A stretch of 64,000 bases of DNA from Carposina sasakii (lineage: Eukaryota; Arthropoda; Insecta; Lepidoptera; Carposinidae). The translations under genes and the position numbers were made by a program. Positions 10,401 to 22,200 of the stretch are shown here, piece after piece. The DNA lies in the NCBI GenBank assembly GCA_014607495.2, contig CP053149.1, positions 11,296,120 to 11,360,119 on the forward strand, given 5' to 3'. Position 1 is the first letter of the stretch. Every line of letters starts with the position of its first letter. The notes under the pieces are model-generated. The model worked only from the letters and a program-made list of their open reading frames with translations, was not told the origin of the DNA and did not search any database.

Positions 10401-11705
10401 ATTCATACCTGTAACTAATCCATTCTTCATAAGATTCATACTCCTCAAGTTGGTATGACCAAGCCTCCTATGCCAAACTTCCTGTGATACGCCTTCCACA
10501 GACAGTAATACACTCGCCTTACCTCCAGTAGATGACTGAGTTATCGCTTGCTGCTCGCACACTGAGTTCATGGCATTCTCTGACCTGACCTTATAACTTG
10601 GCTCTATCCTCACAATGTCAAGTTCATAGACTCCATTGTGAAGGGTAGCAGTAGCTATGATCTCATTATCACGAATAATCTTACACCTATTAGCATCAAA
10701 AATTACACTATAACCTTTTCTAATAAGCTCACTTACTGATAATAAATTTGCAGAAAGTTTACGTACATAATATACATTACTTACAGTCTTTAAACCATAC
10801 TTCTTCAATTGTAAATTCACTTTACCATGTCCACCTGTTAACACTTTATCACCATTAGCAATATTGACTTCTAAAGCATTTGACTCCTGAAAATCATACA
10901 TAACTTCCTTGTTGTTGCACATGTGATTTGTGGCACCTGAATCTACATACCATACTTTACTCTGTAAGTTGACAGACAATGCAGTCAGCATTGCATCTTT
11001 CTTTGTTTTACTGGTTGAGCATCTACTATCAGTCCCAGAGTTCTTGTTCGCATAGTTCAATGGACAATCCTTCTTCAAATGTCCAGTTTTCTTGCATCTG
11101 TAGCATTTGAAAGGTTTCTTCATTACTAATGCGTTCATCTCGGGATTCTCAGTTTTCTCATCACGTCGATGTTGTTCCTGAAGTAACTTACTCTTCACAG
11201 TCTCACTGGTAAGCTTCACACTAGAGTTCTCGAGCGCCATGATCATCGGATCATAATCATTTGTCAAACCGCTCAGCATGATGATAGCCACAAACTCATC
11301 ATCCAAAGGTGACTCTATATCCTTAAGCTGTTGTGAAAGCTCTGTTATTCTGGTTAGATAGCTTTCCATAGTATCGCTTTCCTTCAATTTCATATTGAAA
11401 AGTGATCTAAGCAATCCTAACCTCCGGCTTAGGCCTTTGTCTTCATATGCGCTCTGTAATTTTCTCCAGGCTTCATATGCAGTTTTCGCGTTCCGAACGT
11501 GGGATAACGCCGACGAACTGACAGAAAGACAAATCTTTGCTAACGCCTTTTGTTGCTTCTTCTCATCTTTACAACCATTTTCTGATTCTATGCACTCATA
11601 TAAATCTTCATGCATGAGCACCATCCGCATCAGAAATTTCCAGTTGTTATAGTCTTCCAGACCTCGCAACTTTTCTACCTGAACACCGGTTATTGCAGCG
11701 GCCAT
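7411..11705 (-). pseudogene. copia gag-pol polyprotein, broken
   Basis: The frame starts at 11705. Gag has a zinc knuckle, CYRCKKTGHLKKDC. Protease has WYVDSGATNHM. The GAG-preintegrase motif is WHRRLGHTNL. Integrase has LVHTDVCGPM, LRSDNGGEY and EQNGVAERANR. RT includes KAIYGLKQAAKAW and ALYVDNIML, where copia normally has YVDD. RNase H ends the protein (FADADWGADQ; SSTEAEYMA). Breaks: a stop at 10395-10397, a stop at 9087-9089 in GVDYK, a frameshift near 8960 just before MKQPEGF, an insertion in RT at about 8173-8593, and a stop with local disruption near 8045. A single ancestral frame is evident because both stop-flanking pieces share phase. Confidence 0.93.
8173..8593. mobile_element. Insertion in copia RT bounded by identical 135-bp direct repeats
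   Basis: The 135-bp blocks 8173-8307 and 8459-8593 look identical and flank 151 bp (8308-8458). Each block holds two and a half copies of an about 40-bp unit built on 'cgatcggaaccagttccg'. The whole replaces a few codons of RT: copia reading frame resumes on both sides. Terminal direct repeats around a short non-coding core resemble a miniature LTR element, but I see no clean target duplication or primer site. A local duplication is the alternative. Confidence 0.7.
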
Positions 11706-11812
11706 AGTTGGTTCTTGTGTAAATATACATTACTTGAATTTATTTTAAGTAAACTATATTTCGCAAAAATAAACACTAAACAGGGTAAAACTACGTTTCT
11801 GGGCCCATAACC

Positions 11813-11967
11813 TGATGAATTTAGAGTATATCCAAAAGCTAGAGTTTAGTTTAAAATAGATTTATTTTCGAAATACACACAACCAAGACTAGACGAGAGA
11901 CAAGACATCGTCAACTTCAACCTGACACGGACATATAGTTTTAAATACCAAAAGAGTATTTCTAACA
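11813..11967 (-). repeat. copia LTR (5' LTR of the minus-strand element)
   Basis: This is the partner of 7199-7353, 155 bp, followed outward by the TAATC duplication at 11968-11972. It would carry the promoter of the minus-strand element. Confidence 0.92.
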
Positions 11968-11972
11968 TAATC

Positions 11973-13205
11973 AAAGTAATTCTTTCACATGTATTTTTTA
12001 TTTTTGACAGAGAATAGGTTAAGCTAAAATTCAAAATTAGTGAACATTCTTCATTGAACGTTGAACATTGTCATTACTATACTCTTATGAATGGACCTTC
12101 TTCGATTCATTTTCATTTTTATTTTGTTTAGGTTTATCACGAAGGAAAGGCTACTAACTAAGCACATACAGCTATTACCTTTAGTAAATGATTTCTGAAT
12201 TTATGATGGATGATATTGATGATGATGAATGGAAACGCCGGGAAAATCCTCAAGAGTGGGTGTAAAATTAGTAAAGATCCAAAAGAATTGCAAAAACAAC
12301 TTACATGAGCCTATGTTTTACTTAGCTTACCTGATTTACAAATAAATTTTCATTTTCACAAGAAAATTACTCCCTTCCAGATGGCTCCCGGGATTCTCCT
12401 CTAGATGGCACCCGAATAGGGCCCGCATGTGATTTCGGATCTAAACATTTTTTTATGCAGTTACATTGATTATTTAGTATGTTATTTGAGAAACTATAAA
12501 ATAAATAAATATGTCCTTTTTATTATTCTACGTTCTCTATTGTGCGCCATGCTCTATGATAAACGTAACATACCAGTAGAATTTAAGATGATTTTGCAAA
12601 AATATCGACGAAATATTTCTCATTCCCACAATTTTGATTGTCGATCTCAAAACAACAAAAAAAATATGACATGCCAGATTTTGGCTGTATGGATTGTCTT
12701 TTGTCTTTGCCTTTATATACACATAAAAAAAAGGTAGACGTTCGATACGTTGACAGTGACTTTGACAACTGTAGATTTAAGGTCGGCCATCCTCCCTAGA
12801 ACAACGGTTACCATTTGATTTGATTTGTTGAATCGAGTTTTTAACTAAATCGTAAATAGTGCGTTTTTGCGTTTGTTTTGCAGGTTTATTACGTTAATTT
12901 AGGTTTTGTATTGTAATTTGCTAGTTATATTTTAATACTATTGCAGCAAGCTTGTGTAATTGTGTACTTACTTACTTTTTATTGTTTACCCGTTCGGTTC
13001 GGTTACTTCTGTTAATAGGTAGATGTTTTTGAGTGGTTTTGTATTTTGAAATAATTGCAGGCGCTACTGACCTACAAAGTTATCACAAACTGTCTAATCT
13101 AGTGGTAATTTGTTTGTATGTACCTATTGTTTTGTTAACTCTTGAACAATCGACGTGCCGGTAAAAGGTCTCCGTCTGGAAATTGTACTTACCTAATCAT
13201 TTAAA
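11973..13205. other. Region upstream of centrosomin, with an inverted repeat-family copy
   Basis: 12110-12260 is an inverted, diverged copy of a dispersed unit seen at 40755-40880 and 41455-41590. A 'gatgatgatgaatgg' stretch reads as acidic residues, but the homologous copies show it is part of the repeat. From about 12770 to 13205 the sequence is less repetitive and probably contains the centrosomin promoter and 5' untranslated exon; no TATA box is obvious. Confidence 0.4.
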
Positions 13206-16200
13206 ATGACTTCTGAAATCGCCGTACCTGTTGGAGTTGGAGATACAAGGTAATATATATTTCTTTACCCTACCCACTACCTACCTATGCTTAGGACATC
13301 AAATATAAATTGATTTCATATTTAGAGCCAGGGTGTCGCAAAAGTATTGAATGGTAAAAGCAGCATTGCTATTAAAATAATATGGTCTAGGTGGTTCCCA
13401 AAGTGGTCCAGGTGAACCCCTAGGGGTCCACAGGAGACTCAATGGTGGTCTACGTTGGCATGAAAATATGGGGGTTCACAATTAATTTGTATGTGGTGAA
13501 GGCTTGTAGGGGGTCCACCAGAACCTGCAAAATTTTGAAAGGGGTCTATGACAAAAAAGTTTGGAAACCCCCTAGTCCATAAACTTATCTATATTTATTT
13601 TATAAATTAAAAAAGTCTGCCCCATATTGGCTATCTTTTTTTAAAGTTTATTGTGATCACTCATTGAAATTTAATGAATGTAGGTGGCATAATGCCTTGT
13701 TTGAAGAAAATTTGGCAACAAATGCATACATGCCAGTTCCATTTCATTCAGTTTCAATGAGTGATCATCACTGTGAATTGTCAAAATGATAGCTGATAGG
13801 CCTGTTGGTCCATAAAGTTATCTACGGGTCTGATTATGCACCAAATGGAAATTACCATATGTATTGTCATACTTTAGCATCACTCAATACCATTCAAATG
13901 TGATTACTGTATGTCTTATGTTGGTTTTGCTCACTCACTGCCTTTGATTTTTTTCCTTTTTGTACTTTCACCCCTGAAGAGGAATGATACCTATTTTTAG
14001 TCGCCCTGTATACAGAAATCGTAAAATCAAATTTTAAATATCCACATTTACTTAAAGAAAAAACACTGAATATACCTATATACTTAATTTTTGATGACCT
14101 ATACAGTGTCACTCTCACAACTAAGACAAATATAATGATGCTAGTGGATGCCCACGACTTCGTCCACGTGGACTGCAGAAAAAACAAAATGTTGAAATTA
14201 TACAGGATAAAAATATTTTCCCTGGAAAAAAAGTAGCCTATGTGTTAATCCAGGGTGTCAGCTAACTCCATACCAAATTTTATTAAAATCGCTCCAACCC
14301 TTTTTCCTTGAAAGAGTAACAAACATCCATCCATCCATCCATACTTACAAACTTTTGCCTTTATGATATTGTAGGATGTCTCAAGCTCACTCTAACCAGC
14401 AGGTTAGGCTCTAGCTAGAGTGTCCCACCAGAGGCGGCTTGTCCTAAGGAGCGCTGGTGCAGTGCACTCCCACCCTCGAAGAATACATCGGCAATCTATA
14501 TTTCTCTATATTTATAATTATCTTACAATTCTACTATGTTTATACAATAGTGTCTACGCGTTCGTCTCAAGTAAGTTGTAATCTTATGTATCGAGTGGAG
14601 CGCTAGAGATCGCGCTCCAATGAAACAAAATTTGGTACGATTCCTAGTACTGTAAAAGAGACATACCGACCGACATAGGCCGGCGCGTGATACAGAAGAT
14701 TTCGTATAAAAAATTTGCCTAATCTGGAGCGCCGCTCACATTAATTCGTAGTGTGCGTTTGCGGCCACTAGATGTCGCTTAGTCCGAATTGGAACGCGAT
14801 ATGGTTGTCCTTAATGTGTTTCATTAGGTCATCTGAATTTTAATAAGAGTGAGGTTGCATCATTTCATTCAGTAAGGGAGTGAACACCCGCGGCGTTTGC
14901 AAACTAATTTTGCATGCGCTAATATTAAAAAAAATGTGAATCCCATCTAAAAATATCACGAGCCGCCCCTGGTGCCAACGTAAATCATATAAACTTACAA
15001 CGCAAGTTCTGCCAATAAGCCGGGCGGGGCATCTTTTACAAAGTCAGAATGCAGCCATGCAAAACTGCTCGCGTATTATACATATTGTAATTCCATTTTT
15101 AAATCTGTTATTACAATGCATATACGAATTTTTCGTACTAAATTGTGTATACATAGTTTGTATCGTGGATGCTCGGTTCTTCGTTCCTGCGAGGTTCTTT
15201 CGCCTGATCGGGCATCACTCGCCGTTGGCGTTGTGGTCCGCCTTCACCAGCTTCAAATGCTACAGAAGCGACGACCGTGCCCATACGCTAGACATTGCGA
15301 GTATTGGACCAGCGGGGACTGATCTTCCAACCTGACTCTGCATGTCTATGAGCACACACCCGGCCGCCGTCAACCTTTGTCAGATCATGGTAGAGCTAGA
15401 GACGCAGATAACTACGTGCGACATATGCGGATTCCTGGTCTTTGTTCTATATTTGTCTTTTTCTCCTAGCTGTCGAGGCCGTAAAATACAGCCTCATTCT
15501 GGTTTCCAAGAGCGCTTATGATGTCATCCATCATCGCCGTTCACTAGAACACACCCTTGAGAACCAGTGATTGGTTCATGTTTAAAACAAGCTGTTTTTT
15601 ATCTCTGCAACTAAGTGATCTCCAGCCTGTCGTAATCTTTCTTTAACACTTATCTTGTCGATTTTTACCCTCTCACTCTTTGCATTTATGGCTATTCTTA
15701 TTTTGGTCAAGACTTCGTCCCCAGACTCAGTTTCATCTCGTGAGCTGACCGCGATTGAATGAAGGGATGGAGGCGGCGATTTGGGATTTAGCTTAAATTG
15801 TTTTAAGGAATGAGATCACATAGAGATGTGCATTTTTCGCGGTTTTTGGAACATTGTGCCTCGGAAGGGACTCCTCTGCCTCGTGACCGTACAACCTACA
15901 ACACGCTTGTGAGTGAAGGTCGGTACACCTGTCTCTGCGCTAACCCCGACTCCGCCTCTCGGTATTTATACGTCTCCTCCTTGCCTCAAGAGGGACTCGG
16001 GGAGAAAGTAAGCAGTTCCGGTTGAGATGGCTTTGTCGCTGGTGTTGGCAAAGGGGTTGTGTCGAGACGCCTATATCATACATTTCAGTGCAGTAATTAT
16101 TCAAGATTGTATGGAACAGCTGATTTTTTTTCACTATTTCGGAGTTGGTCCCATAATGAAAGTTGTTTCTTTTTACCTACCTAGTTTCGTGTCAAAAGAT

Positions 16201-19200
16201 AATCAGTACTTTTTGGTAGACCTTATATATGTATGTATTACTTGTGAGATAAATTGTGTTTTCGTTAGATGCCCGAGTCAATATATTTATTTAAAATTAG
16301 TGGACGCCCGCGACTCCGTTCGCCTGGACTGCTGGAAAAACAAAATGTCGAAATTATTCGGGATAAAAAATTATCCCGGGATAAAAAGTAGCCTATATGT
16401 TCAATGGGACCTGTCACAATATACTCATGAAAACTGCATCAAAATCGGTCCAGCCGTTTCTGAGATTAGCGTGCACAAACATCGATCCGTTACAATTTTA
16501 TTATATGTATAGAAGATATAGATTTTTAATATTGATATGGTCACTATAATATGTTGTTAGCCATTAGGATAGATAACTTTAGACAAAAGGTCCCTAAGTA
16601 GGGACTGTAGAAATTAATGACCGACTTGGTTTTACATATACATATCTTACAACTTTTTACGGCAGACCACTGAGTGGCGAGACTTGGTTTTTTTTACAAG
16701 TTAGTTAACAAAAAATGGTTGTATAGAAGACCTTAGAACGTTTTGGGATTACCAATCGGTGGTTCTATAATTTGCCAAAGAAATAAATGCACCACTTTCT
16801 ATGGACGTACTTACTACCCGTCCATAGAAAGTGGTGCATTTATTTCTCCAATTTTCTCTAAATTCCATCTATAAAAGTGTCTAGTATGACGATTTTGGCC
16901 TATACAGTTGATGTAACATATAGGTACATAACATTAATGAAGTAGCGGACGTCAGCTTGTTACTCGTAGGTAGTAGGTACCTACTCAATAATAAAAAAAC
17001 TCTAGATTTTAATAAATAAGATTCATGTTGATTACACGATTATCAGTTCTGGATGACAAAGGTTTCCTACAACTACGAACTCAAATTAGGAATAGATGGC
17101 AATTAATAAGCAGTAAATAAAAGTTCCAAAGTGCATTGAGTTGGCTGAATGCATTTGTGTCTAGCAGGAAGTAATGTATAAATCGAAAATATAGAGCACA
17201 CCAAAAGTAAAGCACCTAATGGCGCCGCCCGTTGGCTAGCATACTGCAGTCTATTTTTGAATGTTCTGCAGTAAACAGCATCCGTCGCCGACACTTTTCG
17301 TCTCTCTCTAATTTTGTCCCCTAATCTCCGTGTTCCTCCGTGCAGAGCGGCGGGCGGCGAATGCTCCCGATTCCTGCACGAAGTCCCGTCCTAATTATCT
17401 TCTGTACTATCATTCCCGTGTGTTGTGTTGTGAATAAATTGTTAAACCACGATTATTAGTTAATGACTACATCATTTCAATGGTATTTTGGCGTATATTG
17501 TATTAATGTGTGTTATTGTACGGCAATCATTACAAAAATACTATAATATTTTTGACTAATAAATAACCTACAACTAAAGAACTTATTATTGTAATTTATT
17601 GTTATCAGTAAATAAACAGACCTAATGAGTTTACTTAAATTATTGTCAATTTTAACATAAATAGTGATACTAGCCTAGTAACATAATGTTAAGTGCTAGT
17701 TAGTGGTGACTGGTGGTGTTATTTAGTGCGCAGTGTATTTTACATACTTCTTCTGTGGTGTGTGTGTAAATGTTATTGTTCTTATGTTTTAAAAATTTGA
17801 TTCCATTTCGCATCAAATGGCAACTTTACCAAGAGCACATTGTTCAAAACATTTTCCGAGCAACACAACATCACCTTTCAGGTAAATATGGCACTGATAC
17901 TATAACCTTCATTAATGAATATTATTTTATGTCTGCTGGCATAACGATTCAATGTCGTTTATAGAGCCGCTTGACTTAAGATTCCGTACATAATGATGAC
18001 TGACCGAAACCCTATTAATATCTCCCGTTCAACTCCGCTGTTCTGTCTGTACGTTCGTTAGATCGTCCGTCTTTTATTTTGAAGAGAAATATAACTAGGC
18101 ATCTACATAATATTTAAAAATAAAAAAGCATAATTTAAAAATCCAAAAACCCGACTGCTTAAAAAAGAACCAAATAATGTACATAATAAAAAAAACTGAA
18201 AAGAAAAAAAACAAGCACTTAGATGTCCGGTGGTCTAGAATTCTATATTATTATGGAAGGAAAAAACTCTTTATAATTAGGTATTCTGCTTATGAGATAA
18301 TTTTTTATATCATATCCTTTCCACTAATAAATATGGAAGTCTGGATGTTTCCTTACTCGTCTCTAACGCAAAAACGGTTGGCGCTGAAATCAAGTCCCAG
18401 CGAATCTGCCGAGGGACCTTTATAGTATAAAACAAAGTTGCTTCGTGTTGTTTGTCTGTCCCTATGTATGCTTAGAACCTTTAAATCACGCAACGAATTT
18501 CGATGTGGTTTTTAAAATAGAGTGATTCAAGAGGGAGGGTCATATGTATAGTAGCAGCATTTCACCCGGGGCGGGTCGCTAGTAATAAATAAATGAATGA
18601 ATTATTTTCTCATGGCGTATTAATGTATCATCATCAGTCTATTGCAGTCCACTGCTGGACGTAGGCCTCCCCCAGGGCACGGCACAAGACTGCCATGGGG
18701 GGTATTTGCCCATAGTCACCACGCTAGGCAGGCGGGTTGGTGACCGCAGTTTGTATTTTGGACTATGTTGTCAACACGGGAGGCGCTGCTGCCCACCTCC
18801 CGGAAACCCTTAATCGCCTCGTACGATACCCACGGGCAGACATGGGGTGGTACGAATTCTACTCTGCCGGCACCACACGGCTACTGCCGGCGCCACGCGG
18901 CCAATAATAATTAATGTATAGGTACAATTTATAATTTAAGATTCAACATCTTCACTTTAAGTTACCTACGTCTAGTACTAGCCGTACGGAACCCTCGGTG
19001 GGCGTGTCTAACTCGCACTTTAATTTTTCACTGTTAAAATAATTATGCACATCAGCCTATTGCTGTCCACTGCTGGACGAAGGCCTCCCCCAGTGAGGTC
19101 TACTGCTATAAGGGGGGTTTTGCCAATAGTCACCACGCTGGACAGACGGGTTGGTATTTTCGGACTATGTTGTAAAACTCGGGAGACGCTGCTGGCTGCC

Positions 19201-22200
19201 TACTTCCCGGGAACCCTTAATCTTATGGTAGTTATATGTATTATACGAAATGGCTCTTTATCTTAACTATGAATATTTGTAGGTAGTTAAATCATCGCAT
19301 CATGTAAATGAAGCTTTAACTTAACTTTAACCGAACATAACTTTGCTTTACTATGTACTATTTTTACAGTACGAGCCCACGGAAACTACAAGAAATGTCG
19401 TTTCCTGCACCAGAGGGTCATGGTATGTATCTAATCTTATTTTATTATGACTCTTTATTTCATTTCATTATTTTAATACATGAAATGCAGAACCAATATT
19501 GATAATACACCATTACTACCCATACATGGGCCCATATACGTACAGATCGAAATAGTGTACTTATACATACCTACTCCTCGATAGTTCGTTTATTTATTTT
19601 GCCATATATGGAGATAAAGTGAAAAAATATCATGTGTAGATGTGACTACAGCCAGCGGCATCAGTATGAAGCAATATGAGGAACAGCTAAACGGACTCCG
19701 CAAAGAAAATTTCCATTTAAAGTTAAGAGTATACTTCCTGGAGGAAAAACTTGGCACAGGATCGCCGCCAGCTGTACAGGTAAATATTGAAGAAACTTAA
19801 ATTGGCTAGCCGTAGGTACATGAGCCACTCGCTTTTATGCACTGCCGATATTGAATATCTCTACTTATTTCGTCTAGTATGGACGCTGAATTATACATTT
19901 TGAGCTGTCACAATTTTATTTTTAGGGTCTTCTTGAACACAACGTAAGACTACAAGTAGAAGTTGAGGAGCTGAGGCGGCAACTAAGTGACAAACAAGAG
20001 CTTCTGGCTGCGGCGGCTGAGGCAATCGACGTGTTAGAGCAACAGGTTAGTAGTTCACCAAAATCGGTTGGAAACGCCCCTGGCACCTAGTCATAGTCTA
20101 GCCCTAGTTTACCCACCACATTATTATTCAAATATGTACCACGAAATAAATTTGTAATTTCAGGGATCCATTTCAACGGACAGTGTGGAAGCGTCGTTAG
20201 ATAATAGCGCAGTTGTTAGACGAGATAATGATGTACATTTATTACAAGTAAGTTGCCTGTCATAAAAATATTAATAACTTTTAAGCATAGATTGAGGTAA
20301 TCTATGCTTATAAGACATTTTAACCCCATATTAGGCTGCCTGTCCACTGGAGCGGTGCGAGGTTGTGGAATGCAAAACGGAGAAATATTAACCAATAGTA
20401 CTGGAGCTGTGCTGATATTTTATACCATCCTATTGGTTAAAATTTCTCTGTTTCTCCGCTCCGGTCGACAGCCAGCCTTAATCGGTTGACTGAATCAAAA
20501 TTCAATGTCACTCAATCACTGATAAATAACTCTAATGTCAAAGAGGCAAAGTTCTACCATCTTCTCAATCGAGTGCTTTCAAAAGAAAAGTTGCCGCTAT
20601 AAATACGCGTTAAAATTCTGCTAGACGTTCTAGTTCTAGGGCACAGTTAGGGTTATACGAGTAATAAATGTAAGTATAAGCAAAGTTCTTATATGTTTTT
20701 AGGTTCCTGGCAAAATTGATGATGATACTTGTGCCTCAGAATCTGCGGGGTAAGTGTAATTTTTATACACTTTTATTTAATAATACAAAATCTACCTGTG
20801 GTAAGATTACAAATTATCATAAAGTAATGAATGTATATTGTGACGTTTTCTGAAATAATTTTGTAATGAAGTGTGTGTTAGTTAATTTCCTTTTAATATT
20901 TCAGAGATTACTTGGCTGTTACTGTCAACAACGAAGATTTGGTAAGTATGCTATATTTTAACTTACTTAAATAAAGCCACTGGATCCGATATTTTTTTTA
21001 TATCTTTAGCTAAGTAGATAATAAATTAGGGTTCATATAATTTATTATAATTCATTTTACAGGATGAACTAGTAAGATTACGTAGAGAAAATCGGAAAGC
21101 CTTGCAAATGATTAAAGGTTGCATGAAGAAAATTCAACAACAAGACAAAGAAATAAAAAAACAGAAATTGGTACCTACTCATTATTTACTTGCTGCAATG
21201 TTTTACCATTTGTAAACGAAACTAATATACTTCTCATTTACAGGATAAAGAATTGGTATATGCACAAGTTAGCGACTCGCAATTAGAAAAATATGAGGAA
21301 ATTTTGAAATGTAAAGATGAACACATCAAAGAGCTAGAGACAAAGATTAGAGATCTTCAAAAATATGCTGATAATGATGTACCTAACGATGATAATTCAG
21401 GGTGAGTATTACATATAGTTTTAATTGTAATATGTTACTTAGTTTTGACTGTGTCGCTGGGAGCTTTCTTGCTATTTCTTCTTCCAAGCAATGACACTTC
21501 ACTGAAATAGTGTAACAGTAATAGTAGAATCATGCGGTGTGTCAGACCTAATGTTGGTTTTGCCATAAAGGAGAACTGTCTAGCAGCTCTCCTGGATTTC
21601 GTCTTTAGGCGACCTTAACTCTTATTAGCTCCACGTTGGTGGCTATTAAGCCCCAAATCGCCAACTTATGCCTCACAGACCGTAACAAATCGCATCTTGG
21701 GGGGGTGACCGTTGCCAGAGCAAAAGCTTTGCGATGAATTTTTTTTTAGGTTGTTTAAAAGACTATCGACAAACATGTTGTTAATGCTTTCATGTCGAAT
21801 AAATTATTTTAATTTGAATATAGACTGATAAGTTTTTCTTTCTTGTTATTAAAGTTTTAACTTGTTATTTTTAGTAACCTTCAGCAGCTATTGACTCGAA
21901 GACTGCAGGGTTTGGCGTTCTTCTTAGATAAATTACTATCACACAAGTAAGTGTAACCTTACATAGGTAAATCTATATATATCTAATCTAATATATAAAA
22001 TTCTCGTGTCACGGTGTTAGAAGTTAAACTCCTCCGAAACGGCTCGACCGATTTTCGTAAATCTTAGCATGCATATCGGTTCGGGTGGAGAATCGGACAA
22101 CATCTATTTTTCATCCCCCTAAATGTTAAGGGTGATCCACCCCTAATTTTTTTTATTTTTTTTTTACAAAATTTTTTGTTTTTATTTTTTTATGATACAG

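Larger units (their letters stand above)
7199..11967 (-). mobile_element. Ty1/copia retrotransposon, complete ends, inactivated
   Basis: The 4,769-bp element is bounded by 155-bp LTRs and a TAATC duplication. Just inside the 5' LTR (minus strand, about 11812-11799) is GGTTATGGGCCCAG, the primer-binding site of Drosophila copia, which pairs with an internal part of initiator-Met tRNA. The gene order is gag, protease, integrase, reverse transcriptase, RNase H, as expected for copia. One LTR difference in 155 bp suggests a recent insertion, yet the coding region is heavily damaged. Confidence 0.93.

Noticed and set aside
15057..16025. Moderate plus-strand frames in cnn intron 1
   Set aside because: No domain, no splice partners, and composition typical of random less AT-rich sequence.
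18612..19230. Tandem gene duplication suggested by two similar GC-richer blocks
   Set aside because: Both blocks are RTE-like LINE tails seen again at 27065 and 31845.
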